From contig NZ_JAOASQ010000029.1 of the NCBI RefSeq assembly GCF_030158565.1, forward strand, positions 1 to 64,000: a stretch of DNA of 64,000 nt, read 5' to 3'. Source of the DNA: Limnohabitans sp. (GTDB lineage Bacteria; Pseudomonadota; Gammaproteobacteria; Burkholderiales; Burkholderiaceae_C). Below, in pieces: positions 26,607 to 37,677 of this stretch. A model generated the notes under the pieces. The model was not told where the DNA came from. It ran no database searches and saw nothing but the letters and a program-made list of their open reading frames with translations. Positions within the stretch are counted from its first letter, which is position 1. The number at the start of each line of letters is the position of its first letter. The translations under genes were made by a program, and so were the position numbers.

Positions 26607-27590
26607 TCAGTCGACCTTGATGCCAAGGTCGTTGATCACCTTGTTCCAGAAGGCGTAGTCGCCGTTGGCCACGGTGTCGAGTGCAGCAGCAGTGGTGCCC
26701 GTGGGCGTGAGGCCCAGCTCAATCAGGCGGGCCTGGATCTCGGGCAGCTTCACGATCTTGACGATCTCGGTGTTGAGTTTGGCGATGATGTCGTTGGGCG
26801 TGCCGGTGGGCGCAAAAATGCCGTGCCAAGAACTGCCGATGACGCCGTTGACGTCGAGGTTGGCGTCAAACTCGGTCATGGTGGGCACGTCGGGCAAGCC
26901 GGGGATGCGCTGCGCACCCGAGATGCCCAGGGCCTTGACCTTGCCGGACTTGATCAGTGGAATCGCCGTGGTCGATGCTTCGACCGAGAGGCTCACCACG
27001 CCACTCATCACATCGGGCGAGGGGTTGGTTTTGTAGGGCACGTGGTTGAGCTTGATGCCCAGGCGCTGCGACCACACTTCCAGCGCCACATGGGGCTGCG
27101 AGCCGACACCCAAGGATGCAAAGTCGATCTTGCCGGGGTTCGCCTTGGCGTACGCCACCAGCTCTTTCATGTTGTTGTAGGGCGCCTTGGGTGTGGCGGT
27201 CAGCACATGGGGCACTTGCAGAATTTGGGAGACGGCCTTGAAGTCACGTGGTGGGTTGTACTTGGTGTCCCGGTAAACGTTGGGCGCGATGGCGTGTGTG
27301 GCCTTGACGCTGAAAAACAAGGTGTAACCGTCAGCCGGTGCGGTGCCAGCAGCCACCGCGCCGATCATGCCACCCGCGCCGGGCTTGTTGTCCACCACCA
27401 CGGGCTGGCCCAGGGCGGCGCCCAGTTTGTCGCCAATCAGGCGGGCCACCACATCGGGCGAAATGCCGGCCGGAAACGGCACCACCAATTTGATGGGGCG
27501 ATTGGGGTAGCCCGCAGATTGCGCAAAGGCACTGGGCATGGCACTGAGCGTGGTGGCGGCGGCGAGGGCGAGCAAATGACGGCGTTTCAT
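26607..27590 (-). CDS. Bug-type (TctC) transporter receptor
   Basis: This 327-residue secreted receptor begins MKRRHLLALAAA with AGGAGACAACACC before the ATG at 27590. Cleavage is likely after AFA (residue 23). IKLVVPFPAGISPDVV, DNKPGAGG and NHVPYKTN are Bug signatures. It lies between the DUF849 enzyme and the NIPSNAP gene in a leftward operon, so its ligand is probably the carboxylate used there. Confidence 0.88.
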   Translation of the reverse strand: MKRRHLLALAAATTLSAMPSAFAQSAGYPNRPIKLVVPFPAGISPDVVARLIGDKLGAALGQPVVVDNKPGAGGMIGAVAAGTAPADGYTLFFSVKATHAIAPNVYRDTKYNPPRDFKAVSQILQVPHVLTATPKAPYNNMKELVAYAKANPGKIDFASLGVGSQPHVALEVWSQRLGIKLNHVPYKTNPSPDVMSGVVSLSVEASTTAIPLIKSGKVKALGISGAQRIPGLPDVPTMTEFDANLDVNGVIGSSWHGIFAPTGTPNDIIAKLNTEIVKIVKLPEIQARLIELGLTPTGTTAAALDTVANGDYAFWNKVINDLGIKVD

Positions 27591-27640
27591 GGTGTTGTCT
27601 CCTGAAGTGTTGAAGGAAAGAGATGATCGGTGTCGAAGGC

Positions 27641-28564
27641 TCAGAAGTTCACCTTCTGTGCGCCTTTGAGCGCGAGGATTTGCCGGGCCTCGTCGGGCGT
27701 GGCGATCTGAAGGCCCAGGCCTTCTATGATCTGGCGCGCTTGGCGTACCTGCTCGGCATTGCTTTTGGCCAGCGTGCCTTTGCCCAGCCAGAGGCTGTCT
27801 TCCAGGCCCACGCGCACATGGCTGCCCATGCTGGCGCCCATCGCGGCGATGCGCATCTGGTGACGCCCTGCGCCCAAAACAGACCATTGGTATTGGTCGC
27901 CAAACAAGCGGTCGGCGGTGCGGCGCATGTGCATCACGTCTTCGGGGTGGTTGCCAATGCCGCCCAAAATGCCGAAGACCGACTGGATGAAAAACGGCCC
28001 CTTGATCAGCCCCTTGTCGGCAAAGTGCGCCAGGTTGTACAGGTGCCCGATGTCGTAGCACTCGAGCTCAAAGCGGGTGTTGTTTTCTGCGCAGGCCCGC
28101 AAGGCGTATTCGATGTCCTTGAAGGTGTTGCGAAAGATCAGGTCGCGGCTGTTTTCCAGGTGCTCGCGTTCCCACTCGTGCTTGAACTCGGTGAAGCGGT
28201 CCAGCATCGGGAACAGCGCGAAGTTGAATGACCCCAGATTGAGCGACGCCACCTCCGGCGCAAACCGCATCGAGGGCTGAATCCGTTCATCAATGGTCAT
28301 GAAGGGCGAGCCGCCGCTGGTCAGGTTAAGCACGGCGTTGGTGCGGCTTTTGATCTGCGGCAAAAACTTGCCGAAGGCTTCGGGGCTTTGGTCGGGCTTG
28401 CCCGTGACCGGGTCGCGTGCATGCAGGTGGATGATGGCCGCGCCCGCATTGGCCGCTTCCACCGAAGCTTCAATGATTTCCTCAGGCGTCACCGGCAGAT
28501 AGGGTGACATGGACGGCGTGTGGATGGCGCCGGTGACTGCACAAGTGATGATGACTTTGTTCAT
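27641..28564 (-). CDS. DUF849 (BKACE) beta-keto acid cleavage enzyme
   Basis: This 307-residue enzyme has the BKACE zinc motif IIHLHARDP (His46 and His48) after the family start KVIITCAVTGA, plus the C-terminal HVRVGLEDSLW. These zinc enzymes condense a beta-keto acid with acetyl-CoA and split it into acetoacetate and a new acyl-CoA. It is separated by 116 nt from the CaiB gene upstream and is followed by the Bug gene. It may finish breakdown of an oxo-acid from the adjacent carboxylase pathway. Confidence 0.87.
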   Translation of the reverse strand: MNKVIITCAVTGAIHTPSMSPYLPVTPEEIIEASVEAANAGAAIIHLHARDPVTGKPDQSPEAFGKFLPQIKSRTNAVLNLTSGGSPFMTIDERIQPSMRFAPEVASLNLGSFNFALFPMLDRFTEFKHEWEREHLENSRDLIFRNTFKDIEYALRACAENNTRFELECYDIGHLYNLAHFADKGLIKGPFFIQSVFGILGGIGNHPEDVMHMRRTADRLFGDQYQWSVLGAGRHQMRIAAMGASMGSHVRVGLEDSLWLGKGTLAKSNAEQVRQARQIIEGLGLQIATPDEARQILALKGAQKVNF

Positions 28565-28680
28565 CGGATGGACCGCTGAGTTTGAATGTCAGGCCATCGT
28601 AAGGACGAGTCACAGGGCGGCACACCACGTTAACCCCTAAGGGCAGACGCATGGGTTACAGCTGAGCGCGGTTCAGACGC

Positions 28681-29901
28681 TCAAATGATCCCCCGCTGCA
28701 ACAGGCCCTGCACTTGCGCCTCACTCAAACCCAACTCATCGCGCAGCGTCTGCAAACTGTGCTCACCCAAGCGTGGCGGCGCACGGTGCGTCACGGGCGA
28801 TGCTGACCAGTTCAGCGGGCTGCGCACCACGCGCACGGTTTGGCCCGAGCTGTGGGGCAGCTCGACCACCATGTGGCGGTGCTGGGTTTGCGGATCGGCA
28901 AAGACCTGGGCCATGTCGTTGATGGGCCCCGCTGGGACTGTGGCATCGCTGAGTTGTTGCAATAACTGCGCCCGCGACCGGTCGCGCACCAGGGCTTGCA
29001 AGGCGTCACGCAGTTCGCTGCGGTGGGCGATCCGTTGCATGTTGGTGGCAAAGCGGGGGTCGGCAGGCATGTCGGGTGCGCCCAGCACGGCGCACAGTTG
29101 CTGGAATTGCCCGTTGTTGCCTGCCGCGATGATGATGCGGCCGTCGGCGCAGTCAAACACTTCAGAGGGCGAGGCGATCGGGTTGGTGTTGCCCACGCGC
29201 TGTGGCGCCTTGCCATTCATCAGGTAGCCCACGGCCAGGTGGCCGTTGAAGGCCACGGTGGCGTCCAGCATGGCCGCGTCGATGGCCTGGCCTTCGCCGG
29301 TTTTTTGCCGGTGCATGAGCGCGCCCAGAATGCCGATGGTGGCGTACAGGCCGGTCACCATGTCGGTCATCGGGATGGCGGTGCGCATGGGGCCGCCACC
29401 GGGTTGATCGTCGGGCAGGCCGCAGGTGCTCATGGGTCCGGCCAGGCCTTGCAGGATGAAGTCGTAGGCGGGCTTGGGCGCATAGGGGCCGGTCTGCCCA
29501 AAGCCCGTGACCGAGCAGTAAATCAGCTCGGGTTTCAGGGCTCGCAGGCTGGCTTCGTCGAGGCCGTATTTGGCGAGAGAGCCGACTTTGTAGTTCTCGA
29601 CCACCACGTCGCAGCGCAGCGCCAGATCGCGCACCAGCTGCGCGCCTTCAGGGGTGGCGATGTCCACCGTGACCGAGTGTTTGCCACGGTTGTAGGCCAG
29701 GTACAGCGCCGAGTCGTTGCTGGGCTGGCCCGTGGCCGGGTCCTGCAAAAAAGGCCCCATGCGCCGCGTGTCGTCGCCTTCGCCGGGCTTTTCGATCTTG
29801 TAGACGGTGGCACCCATGTCGGCCAGGATTTGCGTGCACATGGGCCCGGCAATGACGCGGGTCAGGTCGAGGATCTTGATGCCTTCGAGGATGGCGCTCA
29901 T
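28681..29901 (-). CDS. CaiB/BaiF family CoA-transferase
   Basis: This 406-residue class III CoA-transferase starts LEGIKILDLTRVIAGPMCTQILADMGATV. The catalytic aspartate is in PMTDMVTGLYAT. The start at 29901 overlaps the AtuA-like gene stop by 4 nt and is chosen over an in-frame ATG at 30012. It lies directly downstream of an atu-type gene set that has no ligase, so it probably supplies the entry CoA ester from acetyl- or succinyl-CoA. Confidence 0.88.
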   Translation of the reverse strand: MSAILEGIKILDLTRVIAGPMCTQILADMGATVYKIEKPGEGDDTRRMGPFLQDPATGQPSNDSALYLAYNRGKHSVTVDIATPEGAQLVRDLALRCDVVVENYKVGSLAKYGLDEASLRALKPELIYCSVTGFGQTGPYAPKPAYDFILQGLAGPMSTCGLPDDQPGGGPMRTAIPMTDMVTGLYATIGILGALMHRQKTGEGQAIDAAMLDATVAFNGHLAVGYLMNGKAPQRVGNTNPIASPSEVFDCADGRIIIAAGNNGQFQQLCAVLGAPDMPADPRFATNMQRIAHRSELRDALQALVRDRSRAQLLQQLSDATVPAGPINDMAQVFADPQTQHRHMVVELPHSSGQTVRVVRSPLNWSASPVTHRAPPRLGEHSLQTLRDELGLSEAQVQGLLQRGII

Positions 29902-31718
29902 GGGGTGTCTCCAGTGGCGGGGTTGACCAGCACCGAGGCGGGCACGCGCAGCGGCATGTCCAGCAGCATCTGCGCAAACGATTTGCCCAGCGGGTCTGAG
30001 CGCAGGCTGCACACGCCGCCACCGCCCAGCGCCTGGTGCAAGACAAAGTTGAGCGCCTGCAAGCCAGGCACTTCGTAGCGCAGCACCGGACCTTGCACCA
30101 GGTGGCTGAAATAGGCCTGCACCTGATGGGTCTGCAACTGGGTGCGCAGCCAGGTCCAGGCGCGGGCATGGCGTGCGATCACCCCGATGTTTTCATCGTC
30201 GCCCTTGTCGCCGCTGCGCGCCCAGGCCAGGTCGATCAGGCGGCAGTCGTGCAGGGGTTCATCACTGGCTGTCGTCGGCTCGGCAGTCGCTGGCGCATGG
30301 CTGTAAACGGGAAGCGCGTTGGCAGTCGGCGGCACGGCCACGTCGCTCGCGTCTTGCACACCGTCACCCAGCTGCATCTGCAAGCGCACCTGGCTTTTGG
30401 GCACCAGAAAGGAACACAGCTTGATCACGGGCTGGATGTCGGCGCGGCCCGAAAACGAAGAGCGTGTGCCCGGCCCCATCGAGGTGCCGCTGCTCGCGCA
30501 TTCGCGTTGTAACACCGCCAGCGCCTTGGCCTGTGCGTGGCGCACCGCGATGCGCAGCACCACTTCGCGGGCGGAGTGCGCCTGTGCGTGGGGGCCGTAG
30601 TGGGACTCGCCGCCCAGCAGTTCAATACAAGTCTCGCTGTAGTCGCTAAAGCCCTGCTGCGTCATTAACAGCCGTGAGCGCGCCAGCAGGGCCTGCGCGG
30701 TGCGCTCGGCTTTCAGCGCTGCGTCGATGCCGCGAATGGCCATCATCAACTGCAGCTGGTGACCGTCTTGCCAGGTGGCGTTGGCTTTGTAGTGGGTGGG
30801 GGCGGGCAGGCCGCGTGCGCCGCTGACTTGTACGGTGCCCATGCCCGTGCGCTCCACCTGCACATGCCGCCAGTCGCAGCACACGTCGGGCATCAGGTAC
30901 TGCGCGGGGTCGCCCACTTCGTAGAGGATCTGCTCGGCCACCGCACCGGGGTGGATCAGACCGCCCGTGCCTTCGGGCTTGCTCAGTTCCAGGCTGCCAT
31001 CTGGGGCCACGTCGATCACCGGGTAGCCGATGTTGGCCCAGTCGGGCACGTCTTGCCAGTCGGTGAAGAGCCCACCCGTGGCCTGCGCGCCGCACTCGAT
31101 CAAGTGGCCCGCCAGCGTGCCCGCCGACAGGCGGTCCCAGTCCTGCCAGGACCAGCTGAATTCATGCACCAGCGCGCCCAGCACCACAGCGCTGTCCACA
31201 CAGCGGCCGGTGATGACCACATCGGCCCCGGCGTCCAGGGCCTGGGCGATGCCGCGTGCGCCCACATAGGCGTTGGCCGACAGGGGGCGCTCGGGCAGTT
31301 GTGCGTCGGCGGTGGTGCGCAGGCCTTGGGCTTGCAGCGTGTCCATCTGTGGCATGAGGTCGTCGCCGGTGACCACGGCCACGCGCAGGGCAATGCCTTG
31401 CTTTTGCGCGACCTGCAGCAACGCATCGCGGCAGCCTTCGGGGTTCAGGCCACCCGCATTGGCGATGACCTTGATGCCCCGCTCGTGGATGGCCTTCAGG
31501 TGCGGCGTCATGACGGCCTGCACAAAGTCGGTGGCGTAACCCAGCGCCGGGTCTTTGGCCCGCGCTCGCGCCAAAATGGCCATGGTGGTTTCGGCCAGGT
31601 AGTCGTAGACCAGGTACTGCAGGCCGGGCACTTGCAGCAGCTGCGGCGTGGCCATGGCCGAGTCGCCCCAAAAACCGCAAGCCCCGCCGATGCGCACGCG
31701 TTGCATGGCCGTGCTCAT
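29898..31718 (-). CDS. atuA: AtuA-like protein (DUF1446)
   Basis: This 606-residue protein has the N-terminal AtuA domain (about 1-450: RIGGACGFWGDSA and LVYDYLAETTMAILARARAKDP) and the separate C-terminal domain with LAWARSGDKGDDENIGV and YFSHLVQGPVLRYEVPGL. AtuA is needed for acyclic terpene use in Pseudomonas, but its reaction is not settled. Its start overlaps the stop of the biotin-carboxylase gene (ATGA). Many Burkholderiales carry AtuA copies beside carboxylases that may act on other branched acids. Confidence 0.85.
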   Translation of the reverse strand: MSTAMQRVRIGGACGFWGDSAMATPQLLQVPGLQYLVYDYLAETTMAILARARAKDPALGYATDFVQAVMTPHLKAIHERGIKVIANAGGLNPEGCRDALLQVAQKQGIALRVAVVTGDDLMPQMDTLQAQGLRTTADAQLPERPLSANAYVGARGIAQALDAGADVVITGRCVDSAVVLGALVHEFSWSWQDWDRLSAGTLAGHLIECGAQATGGLFTDWQDVPDWANIGYPVIDVAPDGSLELSKPEGTGGLIHPGAVAEQILYEVGDPAQYLMPDVCCDWRHVQVERTGMGTVQVSGARGLPAPTHYKANATWQDGHQLQLMMAIRGIDAALKAERTAQALLARSRLLMTQQGFSDYSETCIELLGGESHYGPHAQAHSAREVVLRIAVRHAQAKALAVLQRECASSGTSMGPGTRSSFSGRADIQPVIKLCSFLVPKSQVRLQMQLGDGVQDASDVAVPPTANALPVYSHAPATAEPTTASDEPLHDCRLIDLAWARSGDKGDDENIGVIARHARAWTWLRTQLQTHQVQAYFSHLVQGPVLRYEVPGLQALNFVLHQALGGGGVCSLRSDPLGKSFAQMLLDMPLRVPASVLVNPATGDTP

Positions 31719-33739
31719 GCCGCCTCCGCCTCGATCTGCAGCAGCAGCGTGCCCTTGAGCGCCTGCCCGCCCGCTTGCGCCAGCAGCTCGCACACCACGC
31801 CGGTGAAGGGTGCGGTCAGCGTGTGTTCCATCTTCATGGCTTCCAGCACCAGCAGGCGCTCGCCCGCCTGCACGGTTTGGCCGGGCGTCACCATGACCTG
31901 CAGCACACGGGCGGTGAGGGGCGCCAGCACGGCGCCACTGCCCGCTTCAGGTCCGGCCACTCGGTGCAGGGGCGGGCATTCAAAAGCCCAAGCGCGGCCT
32001 GCATGAAAAAGGTGCACGCCAGTGTCGGTGCGGGCGATGCAGACCTGCTCGCGCAGGCCATCGCATTCCACGGCCAGGGTGCTGCGCGCGCTGTCCAGCC
32101 ATTGCACATGCGTGAAGCTCAGGCTGATCGGTTCACTCTCGGCGTGCTGCGGCGTGCACTGCACCTGCCATGCTGTGACTGGGTCTGATGCGGTGGGCTG
32201 GATGCGGTACTGCCAGCGCTGCTCACCCCATTGCAGCAGACCCATGGCCTGGCCTTGCGCCAACGTTGGGGCTTGCAGATGGCCTTGCGCGTCACAAGGC
32301 AGCGTGGCGGCTTGCACGGCCAGGGCCGCCAGCGCCACGGTGCGCGTGCTGGGCATGGGCGCTGCCGGGGGCAAGCCCATGCGCTCGGCCACAAAGCCGG
32401 TGTGCACGCCCGTGCCTTGCACGAACACGGCATCGCTCAGGCCATCGGCCAAAAAGCCCTGGTTGCTCGGCAAGCCCAGCAGCACGCAGTGGCGCACCGC
32501 CGACAGCAGTTTGCGGCGGGCCTCTTCGCGGTTGCGGCCATGCGCCACCAGCTTGGCCACCATCGAGTCGTAATGCGGGCTGACCTCGCCACCTTCGAGC
32601 AGCGCACTGTCGATGCGCACGTCGTGGTCCGACGGAGGCCGCCAGCGCAGCACCGGGCCGGTCTGCGGCAAAAAGCCCGCTGGCACGTCTTCGGCGGTGA
32701 GCCGCACTTCGATGGCGTGGCCTTGCAGCTGGATGTCTTGCTGCGCAAAGGCCAGCGCCTCGCCTGCAGCCACGCGCAACTGCCACTCCACCAGGTCCAG
32801 CCCGGTGATGGCTTCGGTCACCGCGTGCTCGACCTGCAGCCGGGTGTTCATTTCCATGAAGTAAAAGTGGCCCTCGGCGTCCAGCAAAAACTCCATGGTG
32901 CCCGCGCCGATGTAGCCCAGCGTGCGCGCACTGTGTACGGCCGCCTCGCCCATGCGCTGGCGCAGCGCAGCGTCCACGGCTGGAGACGGGGCTTCTTCGA
33001 TCACCTTTTGGTGGCGGCGCTGCACCGAACAATCGCGCTCGCCCAGGTGCACCACATGGCCGTGGCTGTCGGCCAGCAGCTGGATCTCGACGTGGCGCGG
33101 TGTGCTCACGGCCCGCTCCAGGATCAGCTCTGCGCTGCCAAAGGCGGTGCGCGCTTCCGAGCGGGCCGAGGCCAGCGCGGCGGGCAAGTCGCTCGCTTGC
33201 TGAACCAGCCGCATGCCGCGTCCGCCGCCGCCTGCAGCGGCTTTGCACATGATGGGGTAGCCGATGCGCTCGGCTTCGCGCACAAAGGTTTCGTCGCTTT
33301 GATCTTGATCTTCATACCCCGGAATGCAGGGCATGCCCGCCGCCTGCATCAGCCGCTTGGCCCCGGCCTTGTTGCCCATGGCGCGGATGTTGTCGCCCGA
33401 GGGGCCGATGAAGACCAGGCCTGCGGCATCGACCGCGTCGGCAAAGGCATCGTTTTCGGAGAGGAAACCGTAACCCGGGTGAATGGCGTCGGCCCCGGTC
33501 ATTCGGGCGGCATTCAGGATGGCGTCGATGTTCAGGTAAGACTGCGCCGGGGCGGCGGGGCCGATGCACACGGCGCGGTCGGCGGCGCCCAAATGCGGGC
33601 TGTGGCGGTCGGCTTCGGAATACACGGCCACCGTGCCATAGCCCATGCGGCGCACGGTGCGCAGCACGCGCAGCGCGATCTCGCCCCTGTTGGCCACCAG
33701 CACGGTGTGAAAGGGGCGGATGTTTTTGTTCACGCTCAT
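31715..33739 (-). CDS. atuF: Biotin carboxylase/BCCP subunit, geranyl-CoA carboxylase alpha-like
   Basis: This 674-residue protein has a biotin carboxylase domain (about 10-460: VLVANRGEIALRVLRTVRRMGYG, HPGYGFLSEN, AAAGGGGRGMR and FMEMNTRLQVEH) and a C-terminal biotinyl domain with EAMKMEH, where Lys636 is the biotin site. The ATP-dependent carboxylation of biotin feeds the AtuC-like transferase encoded upstream. The start is MSVNKNI at 33739; longer frames run into the hydratase gene. The alpha subunits of geranyl-, methylcrotonyl- and propionyl-CoA carboxylases look alike, so the atuF name rests on context. Confidence 0.85.
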   Translation of the reverse strand: MSVNKNIRPFHTVLVANRGEIALRVLRTVRRMGYGTVAVYSEADRHSPHLGAADRAVCIGPAAPAQSYLNIDAILNAARMTGADAIHPGYGFLSENDAFADAVDAAGLVFIGPSGDNIRAMGNKAGAKRLMQAAGMPCIPGYEDQDQSDETFVREAERIGYPIMCKAAAGGGGRGMRLVQQASDLPAALASARSEARTAFGSAELILERAVSTPRHVEIQLLADSHGHVVHLGERDCSVQRRHQKVIEEAPSPAVDAALRQRMGEAAVHSARTLGYIGAGTMEFLLDAEGHFYFMEMNTRLQVEHAVTEAITGLDLVEWQLRVAAGEALAFAQQDIQLQGHAIEVRLTAEDVPAGFLPQTGPVLRWRPPSDHDVRIDSALLEGGEVSPHYDSMVAKLVAHGRNREEARRKLLSAVRHCVLLGLPSNQGFLADGLSDAVFVQGTGVHTGFVAERMGLPPAAPMPSTRTVALAALAVQAATLPCDAQGHLQAPTLAQGQAMGLLQWGEQRWQYRIQPTASDPVTAWQVQCTPQHAESEPISLSFTHVQWLDSARSTLAVECDGLREQVCIARTDTGVHLFHAGRAWAFECPPLHRVAGPEAGSGAVLAPLTARVLQVMVTPGQTVQAGERLLVLEAMKMEHTLTAPFTGVVCELLAQAGGQALKGTLLLQIEAEAA

Positions 33740-33746
33740 GGGCAAC

Positions 33747-34637
33747 TCAGGCAGTGGATGACGAAGATGAAGACAAGGCAGTGATGCGGCCATGCAGCAG
33801 CGCCACATCAGCTGCTTGCAGCGTGGCGGACCAGGTGGGGACGCGACGCTCGCGGAAAGCGGCGATGCCTTCAGCCCCTTCGCTGCGCATGCATTGCGCA
33901 AAGCGCTGCGCGGCATCGTCGAGCCAGGCACCGAGGCCGTCATCAAGTGAGGCATCACCGGCCACGTCTCCACGCGACAGCAGGGCCTTGAGCGAGCGGT
34001 TGGCTTGCGGACCGCAGGCCAGGATGCGGCTGATCCATTGCGCCTGCAACGTGTCTAGCGCCTCGCTGTCAGCGGCCAGCGCATCCACCAGGCCCAGTGA
34101 TTGCGCCAGCGTGCCGCTCACGCGCTCACCGCTTAGCCCCAAGCGCAGCGCCACACGGCGGCCCACGCGGGCCTGCACAAAGGGGGCGATCTGCGCCGGG
34201 ATCAGGCCCAGGCCGGTTTCGCTCAGGGCAAAGCGGGCGTCTTCGGTGGCCAGCACGATGTCGGCGCAGCAGGCCAGACCCATGCCGCCGCCCATGGCCG
34301 CGCCTTCGACCACCGCCAGCACGGGCATGGGCAAGGCCGTCAGGGCTTGCAGCAGATGGCCAAAAGCGCGGTTGCGGCTGACCACCGGATCGCCTTTGCT
34401 GTGGTCGGTGGCCTGCAGGCGAGACTGGAAGTTGCCCACATTGCCCCCTGCACAGAAAAAGCCCGCGCTGCCGCGCAGCACCACAGCGCGCACCTTGTCG
34501 TCTTGTGCGGCTTGAATGAAGACATGGGCCAGCTCGGCCACCATCTCGGGCGACAGGGCGTTGCGTGTGTCGGGCCGGTGCAGCGTGACCCAGAAAATGT
34601 CGTGGGCGTGCTGCACCAAAAGGTGTTCGTAGTTCAT
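33747..34637 (-). CDS. atuE: Enoyl-CoA hydratase/isomerase, AtuE/LiuC-like
   Basis: This 296-residue crotonase family protein has the oxyanion-hole segments VVLRGSAGFFCAGGNVG and VVEGAAMGGGMGLACCADIVLA. In the atu pathway this enzyme hydrates isohexenylglutaconyl-CoA; in the leucine pathway its relative hydrates methylglutaconyl-CoA. It lies between the acyl-CoA dehydrogenase and the carboxylase alpha gene, 7 nt before the latter. The alternative is a general enoyl-CoA hydratase. Confidence 0.82.
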   Translation of the reverse strand: MNYEHLLVQHAHDIFWVTLHRPDTRNALSPEMVAELAHVFIQAAQDDKVRAVVLRGSAGFFCAGGNVGNFQSRLQATDHSKGDPVVSRNRAFGHLLQALTALPMPVLAVVEGAAMGGGMGLACCADIVLATEDARFALSETGLGLIPAQIAPFVQARVGRRVALRLGLSGERVSGTLAQSLGLVDALAADSEALDTLQAQWISRILACGPQANRSLKALLSRGDVAGDASLDDGLGAWLDDAAQRFAQCMRSEGAEGIAAFRERRVPTWSATLQAADVALLHGRITALSSSSSSTA

Positions 34638-34647
34638 GGGGTCTCCT

Positions 34648-35814
<1,167 letters not shown>

Positions 35815-35834
35815 GTGAGACTTTCCTCGGAGAT

Positions 35835-37457
35835 TCAGAAACGGGGCACGGCGAACTGCATCGCGTGCGGTGTGCGGGCGGCGGCTTCGCGCACGGTGGC
35901 CAGCACCAGGGCCAGCACGTCGCGGGTCTGACGCGGGTCGATGATGCCGTCGTCCAGCATATGCCCGCTGGTGTAGAAGGCGCTGGCCTGGCTTTCAAAC
36001 AGGCCCACGATCTCGGCTTTTTGGGCCAGAAGGCGAGATTCGTCGACCGGCTTGCCGCTGCGCTCGGCTTGCTGGCGCGCCACGATGTCGAGCGTGGTGG
36101 CGGCTTGCTCGCCGCCCATGACGGCGGAGCGGGCGTTGGGCCACGAAAAACAAAAGCGCGGGTGAAAGGCCCGTCCGCACATGCCGTAGTTGCCTGCGCC
36201 AAACGAGGCGCCGCAGTGGATGGTGATGTGCGGCACTTGCGAATTGCTCAGCGCCTGGATCATCTTGGCACCGTGTTTGATCATGCCGGCCTCTTCCGAG
36301 GCGCGGCCCACGATGAAGCCGGTGGTGTTTTGCAAAAACACGATGGGTGTGCCCGACTGGTTGCACAGGTGGATGAACTGCGCTGCCTTGGTGGCCCCGG
36401 CCGGATCGATGGGGCCGTTGTTGCTGATGAAGGCCACCGCATAGCCGTCGATGCGGGCGTGACCGCACACGGTGGCGCTGCCGTAGTCGGGCTTGAAGTC
36501 CAGCCAGGCCGAGTCGTCCACCAGCCGGGCAATGACTTCGCGCATGTCGATGGGCTGGCGGTGCTCCAGCACCATCACACCCGCCAGTTCGTCGGGCGAC
36601 AGCCGGGGTGGGCGCGGGGCTTGGGTGGGCGCGGGCACGGCAGCACGCGGCCAGTCGATGGCGGCGAGCACATCGCGGGCCAGTGCAATCGCGTGGGCAT
36701 CGTTTTGCGCCACGTACTCGGCCAAGCCGCTCACGGTGGCGTGCATGTCGGTGCCGCCCAGCGCCTCGTCGGTGGCGATCTCGCCCGTGGCCGCTTTGAG
36801 CAAGGGTGGCCCCGCCAAAAAGGCCTTGGCCTGTCCGCGCACCATGATCACGTAATCCGACAGGCCTGGCATGTAGGCACCACCTGCGGTGGACGAGCCG
36901 TGCACCACGGTGAGCACGGGCAAACCCGCCGCCGAGAGGCGCGCCAGGTTGTAGAACATGCCGCCGCCTCGAATGAATTTCTCAACCCGGTATTTGCGCA
37001 GGTTGGAGCCCGCCGACTCGACCAGGTGCACAAAGGGCAGCTTGTTTTGCAGCGCGATCTCCTGGCAGCGCATGAGCTTTTGGTTGCCCGCTTCGGTCAA
37101 GGCTCCGGCGTCAATGCCCGAGTCGGTCACCACCACCATGCAGCGCACGCCGCTGACCTGGCCGATGCCCGCCAGCTGCGAGCCGCCGGGCACGCAGCGC
37201 GACAGGTCAGGGTCGTCCATGCCGTAACCGGCCAAGGTGGCCAATGGCAAAAACGGCGCGCCGGGGTCCAGCAACTGCGCCAGCCGCTCGCGGGGCAGCA
37301 AGGCACCGCGTTTGGCAAAGCGCGAGGCCGATTGGGCCGAGGCGTCGCTGGCGCGCTGCTCCAGCGCATGCCAGGCGTCGATCAAGGCCAGCATGCCCTG
37401 GCGCTGCGCCGCAAAGGCTTCGGAGGCCGGATGGATCTGGGTCTGAAAAGTGCTCAT
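35835..37457 (-). CDS. atuC: Acyl-CoA carboxylase carboxyltransferase, geranyl-CoA carboxylase beta-like
   Basis: This 540-residue biotin-dependent carboxyltransferase has two crotonase-like halves with VESAGSNLRKYRVEKFIRGGGMFYNLARLS and NNGPIDPAGATKAAQFIHLC, FLQNTTGFIVG and FCFSWPNARSAVMGGEQAATTL. This is the methylcrotonyl/geranyl-CoA carboxylase pattern rather than propionyl-CoA carboxylase. The start at 37457 is preferred because longer frames cross the divergent control region. It is first in the leftward atu-like operon. Confidence 0.86.
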   Translation of the reverse strand: MSTFQTQIHPASEAFAAQRQGMLALIDAWHALEQRASDASAQSASRFAKRGALLPRERLAQLLDPGAPFLPLATLAGYGMDDPDLSRCVPGGSQLAGIGQVSGVRCMVVVTDSGIDAGALTEAGNQKLMRCQEIALQNKLPFVHLVESAGSNLRKYRVEKFIRGGGMFYNLARLSAAGLPVLTVVHGSSTAGGAYMPGLSDYVIMVRGQAKAFLAGPPLLKAATGEIATDEALGGTDMHATVSGLAEYVAQNDAHAIALARDVLAAIDWPRAAVPAPTQAPRPPRLSPDELAGVMVLEHRQPIDMREVIARLVDDSAWLDFKPDYGSATVCGHARIDGYAVAFISNNGPIDPAGATKAAQFIHLCNQSGTPIVFLQNTTGFIVGRASEEAGMIKHGAKMIQALSNSQVPHITIHCGASFGAGNYGMCGRAFHPRFCFSWPNARSAVMGGEQAATTLDIVARQQAERSGKPVDESRLLAQKAEIVGLFESQASAFYTSGHMLDDGIIDPRQTRDVLALVLATVREAAARTPHAMQFAVPRF

Positions 37458-37507
37458 GCACCGATTGCAGCGCAGCCCACGCACCGTGAACATGCCCGGC
37501 AAACCCG

Positions 37508-37526
37508 ATGTGCATAATGTGCACAT
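37508..37526. promoter_or_regulatory. Palindromic operator between atuC-like and IclR genes
   Basis: ATGTGCA-TAATG-TGCACAT is a perfect 7-5-7 inverted repeat, 51 bp upstream of the carboxylase start and 152 bp upstream of the IclR start. Its place between a divergent regulator and operon makes it the likely binding site of the IclR protein. I could not define the -35/-10 boxes. Confidence 0.5.
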
Positions 37527-37677
37527 GGTGCTTTCCCTAGGGGTCTGCCCTGTGAAGTGGTCAATGGTCAAAGTGTTGTGGTTTGTAGGTCGGTGGCTTG
37601 AGCCCCGACAAGTGCCTACGCCCAAGCTCACAACGTCGGTGCTGAAGCGACCGACCTGCGAGGTGAATGTGCAAAAA

